A DNA stretch of 64,000 bases from an uncultured Burkholderiales bacterium (GTDB lineage Bacteria; Pseudomonadota; Gammaproteobacteria; Burkholderiales; Burkholderiaceae_C): NCBI GenBank assembly GCA_937927685.1, contig CALBSC010000088.1, positions 21,562 to 85,561 of the forward strand, given 5' to 3'. Position numbers and translations under genes: made by a program. Positions 7,978 through 16,932 of the stretch are shown in pieces (positions within the stretch are counted from its first letter, which is position 1; every line of letters begins with the position of its first letter). The notes under the pieces were generated by a model. It was not told where the DNA came from and did no database searches. It saw nothing but the letters and a program-made list of their open reading frames with translations.

Positions 7978-9240
7978 ATGGCAATTTTCAATTTCATGCG
8001 CGTCATGCTGATGGGGTTCGTGCTACTCCTGCAGGCCTGTGGCGGCGGCGGTGGGGGTAGTGGCGGTACCAATGGATCCACACAAGTGGTCATGCCCAAA
8101 ACGGTGCTGCCAAGCTCGTTTGAAAACAAGTCAATTTCTGATTTGCCAACGGAGTTGACGCAGTTGCCCAACCTGAGAGCGATCACGAGTTTGGGCCTGA
8201 CTCTGGACTCCGTTCCTTCCAGTCTCGCAGTGTCTGATTTCCAGCGTAACGGAACCTACTCCGCATTTGTGATCGCTTCAGATGGCAGCTCGGTGCAAGC
8301 CTATTTCATTGGCTACGCCTCGGGTACATGGTCAGATCTAAGTGGCAGTCTGTTTCGATCGGCAGGCGACAGGGTTTCATGCGCCAAGCCACAGCAATCC
8401 CTGGTGGCAGACCTTAACCGAGATGGGCGACCAGACGTCTATGTGGTGTGCGCGGGCGTCATATCAGGCGCGTCTTTGCAGTCGGAGCCACAGTATGTGT
8501 ATCTGAGCCAGTCAGACGGGACTTATGTGCGGACAACAACCGCGATCATCGCTCCCTCTGTCACACTCCACGCCAGCAGTGCCGCGATTGCTGATATTGA
8601 TGGAAACAGCTGCCTGGATGTGGTCACTACCGATAACGGGAGTTTGAAAGTCATGATGGGAACATGCACTTCAGGTTCCTACACGTTGAACGATCCCGCC
8701 GGCAATGCTGGACGGGTTAATTTTTTATACGCGGGGGCTACTCTGCCTAGCAATATTCAAAGTGTCTTCCTGATTCCGAGAGGAAGCGCTCCGGCGCGTT
8801 ATGACTTGATGGTCGGAGGTTCTAGCGCTGGTGGAGCGGCGTCTTTCCGTTGGTATTTGAACCACACCGGATATTTTGATCCAAGTACCGCACTCGAATT
8901 TCGAACGTATTCTCTTCCGTTTGGTGACAGTACCAATCGGTATGACTATTTGGAGTCAGGCTCATACGGCTATGTCTACATGTCCAACACACCTGGAGGG
9001 GCGGTGGGCCAGAGCTTTGTCAAATTGGCACGAATTCCCTTGCCCGGTGTCGGCAGTGACACGACCAACCTGGCGTACCTGGTTCCCGCAGTTGGCGAGC
9101 CCTTGACCAACTGGCCGAGTACCATCCGATTGGTCAATAGCAACCTCCGCGTTTATGACGCCGGATGTGGACTCGTCACAACCTTGGACAACATGACTCG
9201 TTGTGGCAAGCAGTATCCGATTGCGGGATTTGTGCCTTGA
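7978..9240 (+). CDS. VCBS/FG-GAP repeat lipoprotein
   Basis: This 420-residue protein starts MAIFNFMRVMLMG and has a lipobox LLQAC followed by a run of six glycines, so it should be a lipoprotein. Two segments, VADLNRDGRPDVYVV and IADIDGNSCLDVVTT, carry the DxNxDGxxD calcium-loop pattern of FG-GAP/VCBS beta-propeller repeats. Such proteins often bind ligands or carbohydrates at the surface, but no substrate can be named. An AGGGGAT just upstream is a good ribosome binding site and sets the start; a longer frame from 7897 would overlap the divergent gene. Codon use is less GC-biased than its neighbours, which hints at separate ancestry. Confidence 0.75.
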   Translation: MAIFNFMRVMLMGFVLLLQACGGGGGGSGGTNGSTQVVMPKTVLPSSFENKSISDLPTELTQLPNLRAITSLGLTLDSVPSSLAVSDFQRNGTYSAFVIASDGSSVQAYFIGYASGTWSDLSGSLFRSAGDRVSCAKPQQSLVADLNRDGRPDVYVVCAGVISGASLQSEPQYVYLSQSDGTYVRTTTAIIAPSVTLHASSAAIADIDGNSCLDVVTTDNGSLKVMMGTCTSGSYTLNDPAGNAGRVNFLYAGATLPSNIQSVFLIPRGSAPARYDLMVGGSSAGGAASFRWYLNHTGYFDPSTALEFRTYSLPFGDSTNRYDYLESGSYGYVYMSNTPGGAVGQSFVKLARIPLPGVGSDTTNLAYLVPAVGEPLTNWPSTIRLVNSNLRVYDAGCGLVTTLDNMTRCGKQYPIAGFVP

Positions 9241-9270
9241 GGTTGCAGGTGGCGATACGATTGCTCGTCC

Positions 9271-9975
9271 TCACCGCCTCACAAACTGCTGCTTCCCGAA
9301 CAACATCTCCCGAGCCTTGTCGTCCGTGATCGGCTTGCGCAGATCCGCCAACACCTGAACGCCACGTTGCACCGCCGGGCGGGCCGCAATGGTGTCAAAC
9401 CAGTGCTTGAGGTGCGGATAGTCAGCCCAGTCGATGCCCTGGTTCTGCCAGTTGCGTAGCCACGGGAAGATGGCCATGTCCGCGATGGTGTACGTGTTGC
9501 CGGCGATGAACTTGGTCTTGGACACCTGCTTGTCCATCACGCCGTACAGGCGCTTGGCCTCGTTGGTGTAGCGGTTGATGGCGTATTCGATTTTCTCGGG
9601 CGCGTAGAGGCGGAAATGGTGATTCTGTCCCAGCATGGGGCCCACGCCGCCCATCTGGAACATCAGCCACTGCAGCACCTCAAACTTGGCGCGATCGCTG
9701 CGGGGCATGAACTTGCCCATCTTGGACGCCAGGTACACCAGGATAGCGCCCGACTCGAACACGCTGATGGGTTTACCGTCCGGGCCGTGAGGGTCCACCA
9801 GCGCCGGAATCTTGTTATTGGGGCTGATGCGCAAAAAATCCGGCGCAAACTGATCGCCGGTGCCGATGTTGACAGGAATGGCTCGCCAGTCGCGGTTGAG
9901 CCGCAAACCACATTCCTCCAGCATGATGTGGACCTTGTGGCCGTTGGGCGTGGCCCAGCTGTAAACATCGATCAT
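9271..9975 (-). CDS. Glutathione S-transferase (YghU/Ure2p-like)
   Basis: This 234-residue protein has an N-terminal thioredoxin-like GST domain (IDVYSWATPNGHKV, then NNKIPALVDP and FESGAILVYLA, the cis-Pro and Glu-Ser glutathione-binding segments). An all-helical C-terminal domain carries YTIADMAIFPW. This pattern is of the YghU/Ure2p (nu-class) GSTs, which act as disulphide-bond reductases or peroxidases with glutathione. It is last in a leftward run, 11 bp after the acyl-CoA dehydrogenase gene. It may detoxify a reactive product of that pathway, which is inference. The start is the ATG of MIDVYSW; the frame is open further upstream but runs through the dehydrogenase gene. Confidence 0.9.
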   Translation of the reverse strand: MIDVYSWATPNGHKVHIMLEECGLRLNRDWRAIPVNIGTGDQFAPDFLRISPNNKIPALVDPHGPDGKPISVFESGAILVYLASKMGKFMPRSDRAKFEVLQWLMFQMGGVGPMLGQNHHFRLYAPEKIEYAINRYTNEAKRLYGVMDKQVSKTKFIAGNTYTIADMAIFPWLRNWQNQGIDWADYPHLKHWFDTIAARPAVQRGVQVLADLRKPITDDKAREMLFGKQQFVRR

Positions 9976-9986
9976 GGTCAGACCTT

Positions 9987-11249
9987 TCAGGAACCGCGGG
10001 TGACGGGCATCTCGACGTCCTGGTGCGCCGTCGCAATTTGACGCGCCAGTTCCAGCTTGGCGATCGAGTTGCGATGCACCTCGTCCGGGCCGTCCGCAAA
10101 GCGCAGCGTGCGCTGGTGGGCATAGGCGTAAGCCAGCGGGAAATCGTCGCTGATGCCGCCGCCGCCATGGGCCTGGATAGCCCAGTCGATGATCTTGGTG
10201 GCCATGTTGGGGGCGATGACCTTGATCATGGCGATCTCGGCCTTGGCGACCTTGTTGCCCACCGTGTCCATCATGTAGGCGGCCTTGAGGGTCATCAGGC
10301 GTGCCTGCTCGATCATGATGCGCGACTCGGCAATTCGCTCGTGCCACACGCCTTGGGCGGAGATGGGCTTGCCAAACGCCACACGGCTGTTGAGGCGTTT
10401 GCACATGAGTTCCAGGGCACGCTCGGCAGCGCCAATGGAGCGCATGCAGTGGTGGATACGTCCCGGGCCCAGGCGACCTTGGGCAATTTCAAAGCCGCGG
10501 CCTTCACCCAGCAGGATGTGGTCCGCCGGCACGCGCACGTTCTTGAGTTCGACTTCCATGTGGCCGTGCGGCGCGTCGTCGTAACCGAACACGGTGAGCG
10601 GGCGCAGCACCGACACGCCGGGGGTGTTGGCCGGGATGATGATCATGCTTTGTTGTGAGTGGCGCGGAGCCTCGGGATCGGTTTTACCCATCACGATGTA
10701 CACGGCGCAACGCGGGTCGCCGGCACCAGAACTCCACCACTTGCGTCCGTTGATGACATAGTGGTCGCCATCGCGCTCAATGCGGCACTGCACGTTGGTG
10801 GCGTCCGAGGAGGCCACGTCCGGTTCGGTCATCAGGAAGGCAGAGCGGATCTCGCCGCGCAGCAACGGCTCGAGCCAGCGGTCCTTGAGCGCTTCGCTGG
10901 CGTAGCGCTCGAAGGTTTCCATGTTGCCGGTGTCCGGGGCCGAGCAGTTGAAGACCTCGGCGGCGAAGGGCACACGACCCATGATTTCGCACAGCGGTGC
11001 GTATTCCAGGTTGGACAGGCCTTCCGGGGCGCGCTTGCTGTGCGGAATGAAGAGGTTCCACAAGCCGGCCTTGCGTGCCAGGGGCTTGAGCTCTTCAATG
11101 ACCTTGGTGGGAATCCAGGCGTTGCCCTTGGCGCGGTTCTCCGCGATTTCAGCGAAGAAGCGGGCTTCGTTGGGGTAAATGTGCTGTTCCATGAAGGCCA
11201 GCAATTTGGCCTGCATCTGTTTGACTTTGTCGGTGTAATCGAAGTTCAT
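9987..11249 (-). CDS. Acyl-CoA dehydrogenase, ACAD10/ACAD11 type
   Basis: This 420-residue flavoprotein has FAD-binding segments [15 protein letters not shown] and [11 protein letters not shown], and a C-terminal helical domain with [12 protein letters not shown] and [15 protein letters not shown]. The signature near the active site is ADGPDEVH, which I associate with the ACAD10/ACAD11 branch instead of the EGT-type loop of medium-chain enzymes. In that branch an APH-type kinase domain is fused to or encoded beside the dehydrogenase, as here, where the kinase gene lies 50 bp upstream. The likely role is removal of phosphate from or oxidation of a 4-hydroxyacyl-CoA-type intermediate; the exact substrate is not visible. 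Confidence 0.9.
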   Translation of the reverse strand: MNFDYTDKVKQMQAKLLAFMEQHIYPNEARFFAEIAENRAKGNAWIPTKVIEELKPLARKAGLWNLFIPHSKRAPEGLSNLEYAPLCEIMGRVPFAAEVFNCSAPDTGNMETFERYASEALKDRWLEPLLRGEIRSAFLMTEPDVASSDATNVQCRIERDGDHYVINGRKWWSSGAGDPRCAVYIVMGKTDPEAPRHSQQSMIIIPANTPGVSVLRPLTVFGYDDAPHGHMEVELKNVRVPADHILLGEGRGFEIAQGRLGPGRIHHCMRSIGAAERALELMCKRLNSRVAFGKPISAQGVWHERIAESRIMIEQARLMTLKAAYMMDTVGNKVAKAEIAMIKVIAPNMATKIIDWAIQAHGGGGISDDFPLAYAYAHQRTLRFADGPDEVHRNSIAKLELARQIATAHQDVEMPVTRGS

Positions 11250-11299
11250 GCTCAGCTTCTCCAGGAAATCTTGGTGTTGTTGTGTGGGTTCAAAAGAGT

Positions 11300-12382
11300 T
11301 CAGGCCTGTTGTGCGTATCGCCAGGCCATTTCTGCCATGGGGCGCGCGCGCGCGCCCGCCGCAACCGCCTCATCGCTGGAGGCCGTACCGGACTCCACGC
11401 GCTTGGCAATGCCTTGCAAAATGGCGGCAATGCGGAACATGTTGTAGGCCAGGTAGAAGTTCCAGTCCTGGGCCAATGATTCGGGGGTGGCCAGGCCCGT
11501 GCGTTCGCAGTACAGGCGGATGTATTCGTCTTCGGACGGGATGCCCAGGGCCTGCAGGTCCAGACCGCCAATGCCGCGGAAAGTACCGGGCGGGATGTGC
11601 CAGGCCATGCAGTTGTAGCTGAAGTCGGCCAGGGGATGCCCCAGCGTGGACAGCTCCCAATCCAGCACCGCCAGGATGCGAGGCTCGGTGGGATGGAAGA
11701 TCACATTGTCCAGGCGGTAGTCACCGTGCACGATGCTGGTGAGCGGGGCGCGGGCACTGTCTGGCATGTGAGAGGGCAACCAGTCGATGAGCTTGTCCAT
11801 CTCGGGGATGGGCTGGGTGATGGAGGCCTGGTACTGCTTGCTCCAACGGCCAATCTGCCGTTCGAAGTAGTTGCCGGGCTTGCCATAGGTCTCCAGGCCG
11901 CGCTCCAGATACGGCACGCTGTGCAGGGCCGCGAGCACACGATTGAGCTCCAGGTAAAGCTCGCGTCGCTCAGCAGGCGCCATGCCGGGGAGTTCCTGGT
12001 CCCAGAGCACACGACCCTGCACGAATTCCATCACATAGAAAGCGCGACCGATGACCGACTCGTCCTCGCACAGCACATGCATGCGGGCCACCGGGACCGC
12101 CGTGCCATGCAGGGCCTGCATGACGCGAAACTCGCGCTCGATGGCGTGGGCCGAGGGCAGCAGTTTGGCCACGGGGCCGGGCTTGGCCCGCATCACATAT
12201 TCGACGGACGGCGTGATGAGCTTGTAGGTGGGGTTGGACTGGCCACCTTTGAACATTTCCACCTGCAACGGGCCGGCAAAACCCGGCATGTGCTGCTGCA
12301 GCCAGTTCGCCAGCGCCGCTTCGTCAATACGATGCTGGGCGCTCACGGCACGGGTACCGCTGAAGGTGTCGTTCTGGCTCAT
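11300..12382 (-). CDS. APH-family acyl-CoA kinase (ACAD10-like phosphotransferase)
   Basis: This 360-residue protein belongs to the aminoglycoside-phosphotransferase fold. The catalytic loop is [15 protein letters not shown], with the catalytic Asp in HGDYRLDN, and the metal-binding segment is [17 protein letters not shown]. This exact style is seen in ACAD10/ACAD11 and LvaA-type proteins that phosphorylate hydroxyacyl-CoA, rather than in antibiotic-resistance enzymes. The start at MSQNDTFSG was chosen because it lies 1 bp after the upstream regulator's stop (TGATATG), implying coupling; an in-frame ATG at 12418 lies inside that gene. A GC-dinucleotide run near 11340 only encodes Ala-Arg residues. 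Confidence 0.88.
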   Translation of the reverse strand: MSQNDTFSGTRAVSAQHRIDEAALANWLQQHMPGFAGPLQVEMFKGGQSNPTYKLITPSVEYVMRAKPGPVAKLLPSAHAIEREFRVMQALHGTAVPVARMHVLCEDESVIGRAFYVMEFVQGRVLWDQELPGMAPAERRELYLELNRVLAALHSVPYLERGLETYGKPGNYFERQIGRWSKQYQASITQPIPEMDKLIDWLPSHMPDSARAPLTSIVHGDYRLDNVIFHPTEPRILAVLDWELSTLGHPLADFSYNCMAWHIPPGTFRGIGGLDLQALGIPSEDEYIRLYCERTGLATPESLAQDWNFYLAYNMFRIAAILQGIAKRVESGTASSDEAVAAGARARPMAEMAWRYAQQA

Positions 12383-12383
12383 A

Positions 12384-13103
12384 TCACTGCTCGGCTTCGC
12401 TGATGCGCATGAGCGCATCGCGGTTGCGAATCACGATGCCACCGGCTTCGATGCGGATGGATTCCTCGCGTTCCATGGACTTGAGTTCCTGGTTCACGCG
12501 CTGGCGCGACGCCCCCAGCAACTGGGCCAGCTCTTCCTGGGCCAGGTGCAGGCTGATGCGGACTTCCTGGGCGTTGGACAGCGAGGGAACGCCGTAGCTG
12601 CGTCCCAGGTGCAACAACTGCTTGGCCAGGCGTGAGCGCAAGGGCAGGGTGTTGAGGTCTTCCACCAGTCCAAACAACTGGCGGATACGACGCGCCTGCA
12701 ACTTCAGCATGGCTTGGTAGAACTCGACGTGCAGCCCAAGGATTTTCTGGAAATCGGCCTTGGCCACGCACAGGATGGTGGTCTCGCCATGGGCGTACAC
12801 ATCGTGTGTGCGGCGGTCGCCGTCCAGAATGGCCACATCCCCGAACCAGATGCCCGGCTCGATGTAGTCGAAGGTGATCTGCTTGCCCGACAGCGAGGTG
12901 GAGCTCACGCGCACCGCGCCCTTGGCGCAAGCCATCCACTCTTCGGGTGGATCGCCGCGCGCCGCAATGAGGTCGCCGTCTCTGCATCGTTTGACGTAGG
13001 CGCATCGAAGGATGTCGTGTCGGAGTGAAGGTGAAAGGGAAGAAAACCAGCGACCCGAATTGATCGCTTCACGTTCTTCCATCGTAAGAATGGGATCGTC
13101 CAT
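12384..13103 (-). CDS. Crp/Fnr-family transcriptional regulator
   Basis: This 239-residue protein has an N-terminal cyclic-nucleotide-binding beta-roll domain (residues about 20-140, with GIWFGDVAILDGDRRTHDV) and a C-terminal winged helix with the recognition helix in LAQLLGASRQRVNQELKSM. There are no cysteines placed as in the Fnr iron-sulphur cluster, so it is more Crp-like. The phosphate-binding cassette is degenerate, so the effector may not be cAMP. It is the first gene of a run with the kinase, the ACAD and the GST, and probably controls them. Upstream of it lie 114 bp without a gene, which should hold the promoter. Confidence 0.9.
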   Translation of the reverse strand: MDDPILTMEEREAINSGRWFSSLSPSLRHDILRCAYVKRCRDGDLIAARGDPPEEWMACAKGAVRVSSTSLSGKQITFDYIEPGIWFGDVAILDGDRRTHDVYAHGETTILCVAKADFQKILGLHVEFYQAMLKLQARRIRQLFGLVEDLNTLPLRSRLAKQLLHLGRSYGVPSLSNAQEVRISLHLAQEELAQLLGASRQRVNQELKSMEREESIRIEAGGIVIRNRDALMRISEAEQ

Positions 13104-13217
13104 ATGCTGTCTTGTCAGTGACCCGAATTGAAATCATTGTCGCGCCAGGGACCGGGTGCGCCCCTGTGCCATGTCGCCTGCGTGTCTGCTGTCAACGCCA
13201 CGCAAGCCACGGAAAAA

Positions 13218-14000
13218 TTAACGGGTGTACCGAGGCGGCGTCTTGGACAAAAACGCCTGGATGCCGATCCCGCCATTGGCGTGATGCAGGTTACGCACCA
13301 GATGGTCGCGCTCGGCGTCCAGCAAGGTGTCGAGGCTTTCGGCCTGCGCCACAGACAGCAACTCTTTGATGCTGCCCAGGACATTGCCCGCACGGGCGTT
13401 GAGTTGCTCGGCCAGTGCCAGGGCCTGCGTCAGGGCTTGGCCCGGGGCGCACACCTGGTTGACGATGCCACGCTCAAGCAGCGTGGTGGCCGAGAGTCGC
13501 TCGCCCAGCATCAGCCACTGGTTGGCCAGGTTGCGGGGAACCTTGTGCGCCAGTTGCCAGGTGGCGCCGCCATCCGGGGACAGCCCCACGTTGCTGTAGG
13601 CCAGGGAAAACACGCTCTCGCTGGACGCCACCACCAGGTCACAGGCCAGGACCAGCGAAAAGCCGGCCCCTGCACAGGCCCCTTCCACGGCCGCGATCAC
13701 GGGCTTGGGGAAGGTTTCCAGGCATTCAATCCAGGCATGAAAGGTGTCGACGCTGCTGGCCTGGTGCTCGGGTGGCTTCGAGCGGTTGTCCAGCAGTCGC
13801 TGCAGGTTGCCACCGGCAGAAAAGTGCGGTCCCTCGCCCGTGATGATCACGCTGTGCACCTCGCGCTGATCGGCCGCGATGTTGAGGGCTTCGATACCGG
13901 CGGCATAAATGCCGGGTCCCAGCGCGTTACGTGCATCCGGATTCGAGATGGTCAGGACCATGGTGGCCCCGTGGCTGGAACTTTTGAGTTGTTCGGTCAT
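13218..14000 (-). CDS. Enoyl-CoA hydratase/isomerase (PaaG-like crotonase)
   Basis: This 260-residue crotonase has the oxyanion-hole segments HFSAGGNLQRL (first) and EGACAGAGFSLVLACDL (second). LSPDGGATWQLAHKVP and the Asp in SPDGG are typical of PaaG-like isomerases (2-(1,2-epoxy-dihydrophenyl)acetyl-CoA isomerase and relatives) more than of short-chain hydratases. It could act in beta-oxidation or in phenylacetate-type degradation; no other paa genes are in view. It follows the 3-hydroxyacyl-CoA dehydrogenase by 13 bp on the same strand. The start is the ATG of MTEQLKSSS; the frame is open upstream only through the neighbour gene. Confidence 0.88.
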   Translation of the reverse strand: MTEQLKSSSHGATMVLTISNPDARNALGPGIYAAGIEALNIAADQREVHSVIITGEGPHFSAGGNLQRLLDNRSKPPEHQASSVDTFHAWIECLETFPKPVIAAVEGACAGAGFSLVLACDLVVASSESVFSLAYSNVGLSPDGGATWQLAHKVPRNLANQWLMLGERLSATTLLERGIVNQVCAPGQALTQALALAEQLNARAGNVLGSIKELLSVAQAESLDTLLDAERDHLVRNLHHANGGIGIQAFLSKTPPRYTR

Positions 14001-14013
14001 GCGCAGAATCCGT

Positions 14014-15534
14014 TCAGGCTTCGCGATGTAGCAGGCTGAGCCCGATGGCACCGCGACGGCGCAGCCAGGGGCTGGGACGATAGCGCGGGTCGCCATACAC
14101 GGTTTGCAGGTTGAACAGGGTTTCCAGCAGGTTGTCCGGGCCCAGTTTGTCGCCCAGGGCCAGCGGGCCCATGGGGTAGCCCAGCCCCAGGGTGACGGCC
14201 AGTTCCAGGTCTTGCGGACTGCAGATGCCTTGCTGGCAGATGTCACAGGCAATGTTGACAATGTTGGCCACCACGCGCTGGGTGACAAAACCGCCGCTGT
14301 CTCGGATCACACTCACGGCCTTGCCGTCGCGGGCAAAGAGGGCATGGGCCGCGTCGCGCATGTCGGCGCGGGTGGCGGGGTTGGTGGCCAGAACGCGTCG
14401 TTTGGTGGCGTTGTCAGGCAACAGGAGGTCAATGCCCACCGTGCGGGACGGATCCAGCCGTTCCACCACGGCCACCGTGGTCACATCAAAGCCCAGCGGG
14501 GCCACCAGACACAGCGCCTGCACGGATGGCGAGGACCCGGTCTCAATGTTGGCACCCAGATCTTTAAGGAGTTGGAAGAACTCGGCGCGTCGTGCGGCGC
14601 GGGAGGAGACCCAGACGGGCGGGAGTTCTGCCACCACCGGCACGGGCGGTTCGGGCGGTACGATCGCACCGCTGGCTTCATAGCGGTAAAACCCTTCGCC
14701 GACTTTTCGCCCGACCACGCCACCCGCCATGCGCTGGGCGGCAATCACGTTGGGGCGGTAGCGTGGCTCCTCATAGTACTGGTGGTAAATCGATTCCATG
14801 ACCGGGTGAGAGACATCCAGTCCCGTCAGGTCAAACAGCTCGAAGGGGCCAAGCTTGAAGCCCACCTGGTCCTTGAGGATGCGATCGGTGGTGGCGAAGT
14901 CGGTGACACCCTCGCTCACCAGTCGCAATGCCTCGGTGCCATACCCACGTCCTGCGTGGTTCACGATGAAGCCCGGCGTGTCCTGCGCCATCACGGCGGT
15001 ATGGCCCATCTCACGCGCATACTCGACCAAGCGCTGACACACCGCCGGGTCGGTCTTGAGGCCCGGAATGACCTCCACCACCTTCATGAGCGGGACCGGA
15101 TTGAAGAAGTGATACCCCGCCACCCGTTGCGGGTGTTTGAGCTTGGCCGCAATGGCGGTGACCGAGAGGGACGACGTGTTGCTGGCCAGCACCGCGTCCT
15201 CACGCACCACCGCCTCGAGTTCGGCGAAGACGGTTTGTTTGATGTCGAGCCGTTCGACGATGGCTTCGATCACCAGGTCACAGGCGGACAAGGCCTGGAG
15301 GCTGTCCACGCACTGCAACCGGTTGCTGTGTTGTTGCACGAGTTCGGGCGTGAGCCGGCCCTTTTCGGCCAGCTTGTTCCACTGCGCAATGATGCTGTCA
15401 CGCGCCTTGTGACAAGCAACGGTTTGGGTGTCGTAAAGCAGCACCTGGCTGCCGGCCTGAGCCGCGATTTGTGCGATGCCGCGACCCATGGCCCCGGCAC
15501 CGACCACGGCGACAACATTGAAACGTGTATTCAT
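14014..15534 (-). CDS. 3-hydroxyacyl-CoA dehydrogenase (PaaH-like, two-domain)
   Basis: This 506-residue NAD-dependent enzyme oxidises 3-hydroxyacyl-CoA to 3-oxoacyl-CoA. The N-terminal Rossmann motif is VGAGAMGRG (residues about 11-19). SNTSSLSVTAIA and GYHFFNPVPLMKVVEV contain the catalytic His region, and DTPGFIVNHAGRGYG marks the dimerisation domain. A second copy of the C-terminal domain (DSGGFVTQRVVANIVNIA, QDLELAVTLGLGYPMG) gives the extended length seen in PaaH/PaaC-like enzymes. It is upstream of the PaaG-like gene and probably supplies the next step of the same acyl-CoA pathway. Confidence 0.92.
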   Translation of the reverse strand: MNTRFNVVAVVGAGAMGRGIAQIAAQAGSQVLLYDTQTVACHKARDSIIAQWNKLAEKGRLTPELVQQHSNRLQCVDSLQALSACDLVIEAIVERLDIKQTVFAELEAVVREDAVLASNTSSLSVTAIAAKLKHPQRVAGYHFFNPVPLMKVVEVIPGLKTDPAVCQRLVEYAREMGHTAVMAQDTPGFIVNHAGRGYGTEALRLVSEGVTDFATTDRILKDQVGFKLGPFELFDLTGLDVSHPVMESIYHQYYEEPRYRPNVIAAQRMAGGVVGRKVGEGFYRYEASGAIVPPEPPVPVVAELPPVWVSSRAARRAEFFQLLKDLGANIETGSSPSVQALCLVAPLGFDVTTVAVVERLDPSRTVGIDLLLPDNATKRRVLATNPATRADMRDAAHALFARDGKAVSVIRDSGGFVTQRVVANIVNIACDICQQGICSPQDLELAVTLGLGYPMGPLALGDKLGPDNLLETLFNLQTVYGDPRYRPSPWLRRRGAIGLSLLHREA

Positions 15535-15562
15535 GGGCGGGATTATCGCCCAGGCCCCAGGC

Positions 15563-16570
15563 TCAACGGCGGTTTTGAATGGCCGCTGGGTTGACCACGT
15601 TGCTGGGGTTGCCCTGGATGTAATTCACCACGTTATCAAACGCCGCACCGAAATACAGTTCGTAGCTGTCTTGCTCGACATAGCCGATGTGCGGCGTGCA
15701 GATGCAGTTTTCCAGGCGCAGCAAAGCGTGCCCTTGCAGGATGGGTTCGCTTTCGAACACGTCGACAGCGGCCAGGCCCGGGCGCCCCCGATTGAGCGCC
15801 GTGATGAGCGCATCCGGTTCGATCAGTTCCGCCCGTGAGGTGTTGACCAGCATGGCCGTGGGCTTCATGCTGGCCAGGTCTTGTGCCGTGACGATGCCAC
15901 GGGTGTTTTCCAGCAAGCGCAGATGCAAGGACAGCACATCGCAGCTGGCAAAGAAATCGGCCTTGGAGTCGGCAATGAGCAGGCCATCGCCTTGGGCGCG
16001 TTGGCGAGACGACTCACTGCCCCAGACGATGACGCGCATGCCAAAGGCCTTGCCGTACCCAGCAATGAGTTGACCGATCTTGCCGTAGCCCCAGATGCCC
16101 AGTGTCTTGCCCTTGAGCACCGTACCCAGTCCGAAGTTGGCTGGCATGGAGGCTGACTTGAGGCCGGATTGCTGCCACACGCCATGTTTGAGGCTGGAGA
16201 TGTACTGCGGCAGGCGCCGTGCTGCCGCCATGATGAGGGCCCAGGTGAGTTCAGCCGCGGCAACGGGGGAACCGACACCTTCGGAGACCACAATCCCACG
16301 CTCGGTGCAAGCCGCGACATCCACGTGCGCCCCGACCTTGCCCGTCTGGGAGATCATGCGCAACTTGGGCAGCTTGTCAATCAGCGAACGGGTGATGTGG
16401 GTGCGCTCACGAATGAGCACCAGGATCTCGGCGTCCTTCAGGCGAACGGCCAACTGGCCGATGCCCTTGATGGTGTTGGTGTAGACCTTGGCGGGATAGT
16501 CTTCGAGCTTGCTGGCACAGGCGAGTTTTCGTACCGCGTCTTGATAGTCATCGAGGATTACGATATTCAT
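15563..16570 (-). CDS. D-2-hydroxyacid dehydrogenase family protein
   Basis: This 335-residue NAD(P)-dependent enzyme has the 2-hydroxyacid dehydrogenase layout. The substrate domain is at both ends, and the central Rossmann domain carries LGIWGYGKIGQLIAGYG (GxGxxG). The catalytic Arg lies in LVNTSRAELI, Glu in DVFESEPI and His in CTPHIGY. The family covers phosphoglycerate, glycerate and related dehydrogenases, and the substrate here is not clear. The start MNIVILDDYQDA at 16570 was chosen over an in-frame ATG at 16666 because the extra residues are atypical and overlap the next gene. It lies 28 bp beyond the stop side of the hydroxyacyl-CoA dehydrogenase start. Confidence 0.88.
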   Translation of the reverse strand: MNIVILDDYQDAVRKLACASKLEDYPAKVYTNTIKGIGQLAVRLKDAEILVLIRERTHITRSLIDKLPKLRMISQTGKVGAHVDVAACTERGIVVSEGVGSPVAAAELTWALIMAAARRLPQYISSLKHGVWQQSGLKSASMPANFGLGTVLKGKTLGIWGYGKIGQLIAGYGKAFGMRVIVWGSESSRQRAQGDGLLIADSKADFFASCDVLSLHLRLLENTRGIVTAQDLASMKPTAMLVNTSRAELIEPDALITALNRGRPGLAAVDVFESEPILQGHALLRLENCICTPHIGYVEQDSYELYFGAAFDNVVNYIQGNPSNVVNPAAIQNRR

Positions 16571-16589
16571 AACCCCCGATTGTGCCTCT

Positions 16590-16922
16590 TTAGTGGCGGG
16601 TTCGTGTGGCCTCGCGCGCAGATTCCAGGGCAACCAGTCGGTCGAGTTCAGCGCAGACGTCAGCAAAACTGCCGGACATCACCATGCGGCCAGCGCTGGC
16701 GCTGGGACACCCCTGGTCGAGCAAGCGTGTGACTCGCAATGGCATGGCCGCGGCCCGTTGCGGGATGGCGCGATGCTGGGTCGCAGGGCTCATCAAGGAG
16801 CGGCTGACGTCTTGCCCCGTGTGGCCTGACAGGCTCATGCTGCCTGCGGGCGCAAAGCGACGTGTGCCGGTGGGGAAGAGCGGGGAGATGGCTTTGAAAA
16901 GGCCGAGGATGGCGAGACTCAT
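16590..16922 (-). CDS. Small conserved protein downstream of lexA
   Basis: This 110-residue ORF starts MSLAILGLFKAI and ends with the segment SAGRMVMSGSFADVCAELDRLVALE. I recall similar C-terminal segments (GRMVISG-x-ADVCAELDRL) in small proteins beside lexA in related genera, so I accept it as a gene. No membrane helix, cysteine pair or enzyme motif is evident. It begins 10 bp after the lexA stop on the same strand and would share the SOS promoter, which makes a damage-response role possible. Function unknown. Confidence 0.6.
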   Translation of the reverse strand: MSLAILGLFKAISPLFPTGTRRFAPAGSMSLSGHTGQDVSRSLMSPATQHRAIPQRAAAMPLRVTRLLDQGCPSASAGRMVMSGSFADVCAELDRLVALESAREATRTRH

Positions 16923-16932
16923 GGTGAACTCC

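Noticed and set aside
11341..11357. GC-dinucleotide run (CGCGCGCGCGCG)
   Set aside because: It encodes Ala-Arg residues at the C-terminus of the APH-type kinase and is too short to count as a microsatellite of interest.
11300..12382. Aminoglycoside resistance gene
   Set aside because: The APH fold is present, but the HGDYRLDN and [15 protein letters not shown] segments and the acyl-CoA neighbours match the ACAD10-like metabolic branch.
14104..15594. Long rightward open frame across the 3-hydroxyacyl-CoA dehydrogenase gene
   Set aside because: It lies antisense to a gene with all catalytic motifs and has no recognisable domain.
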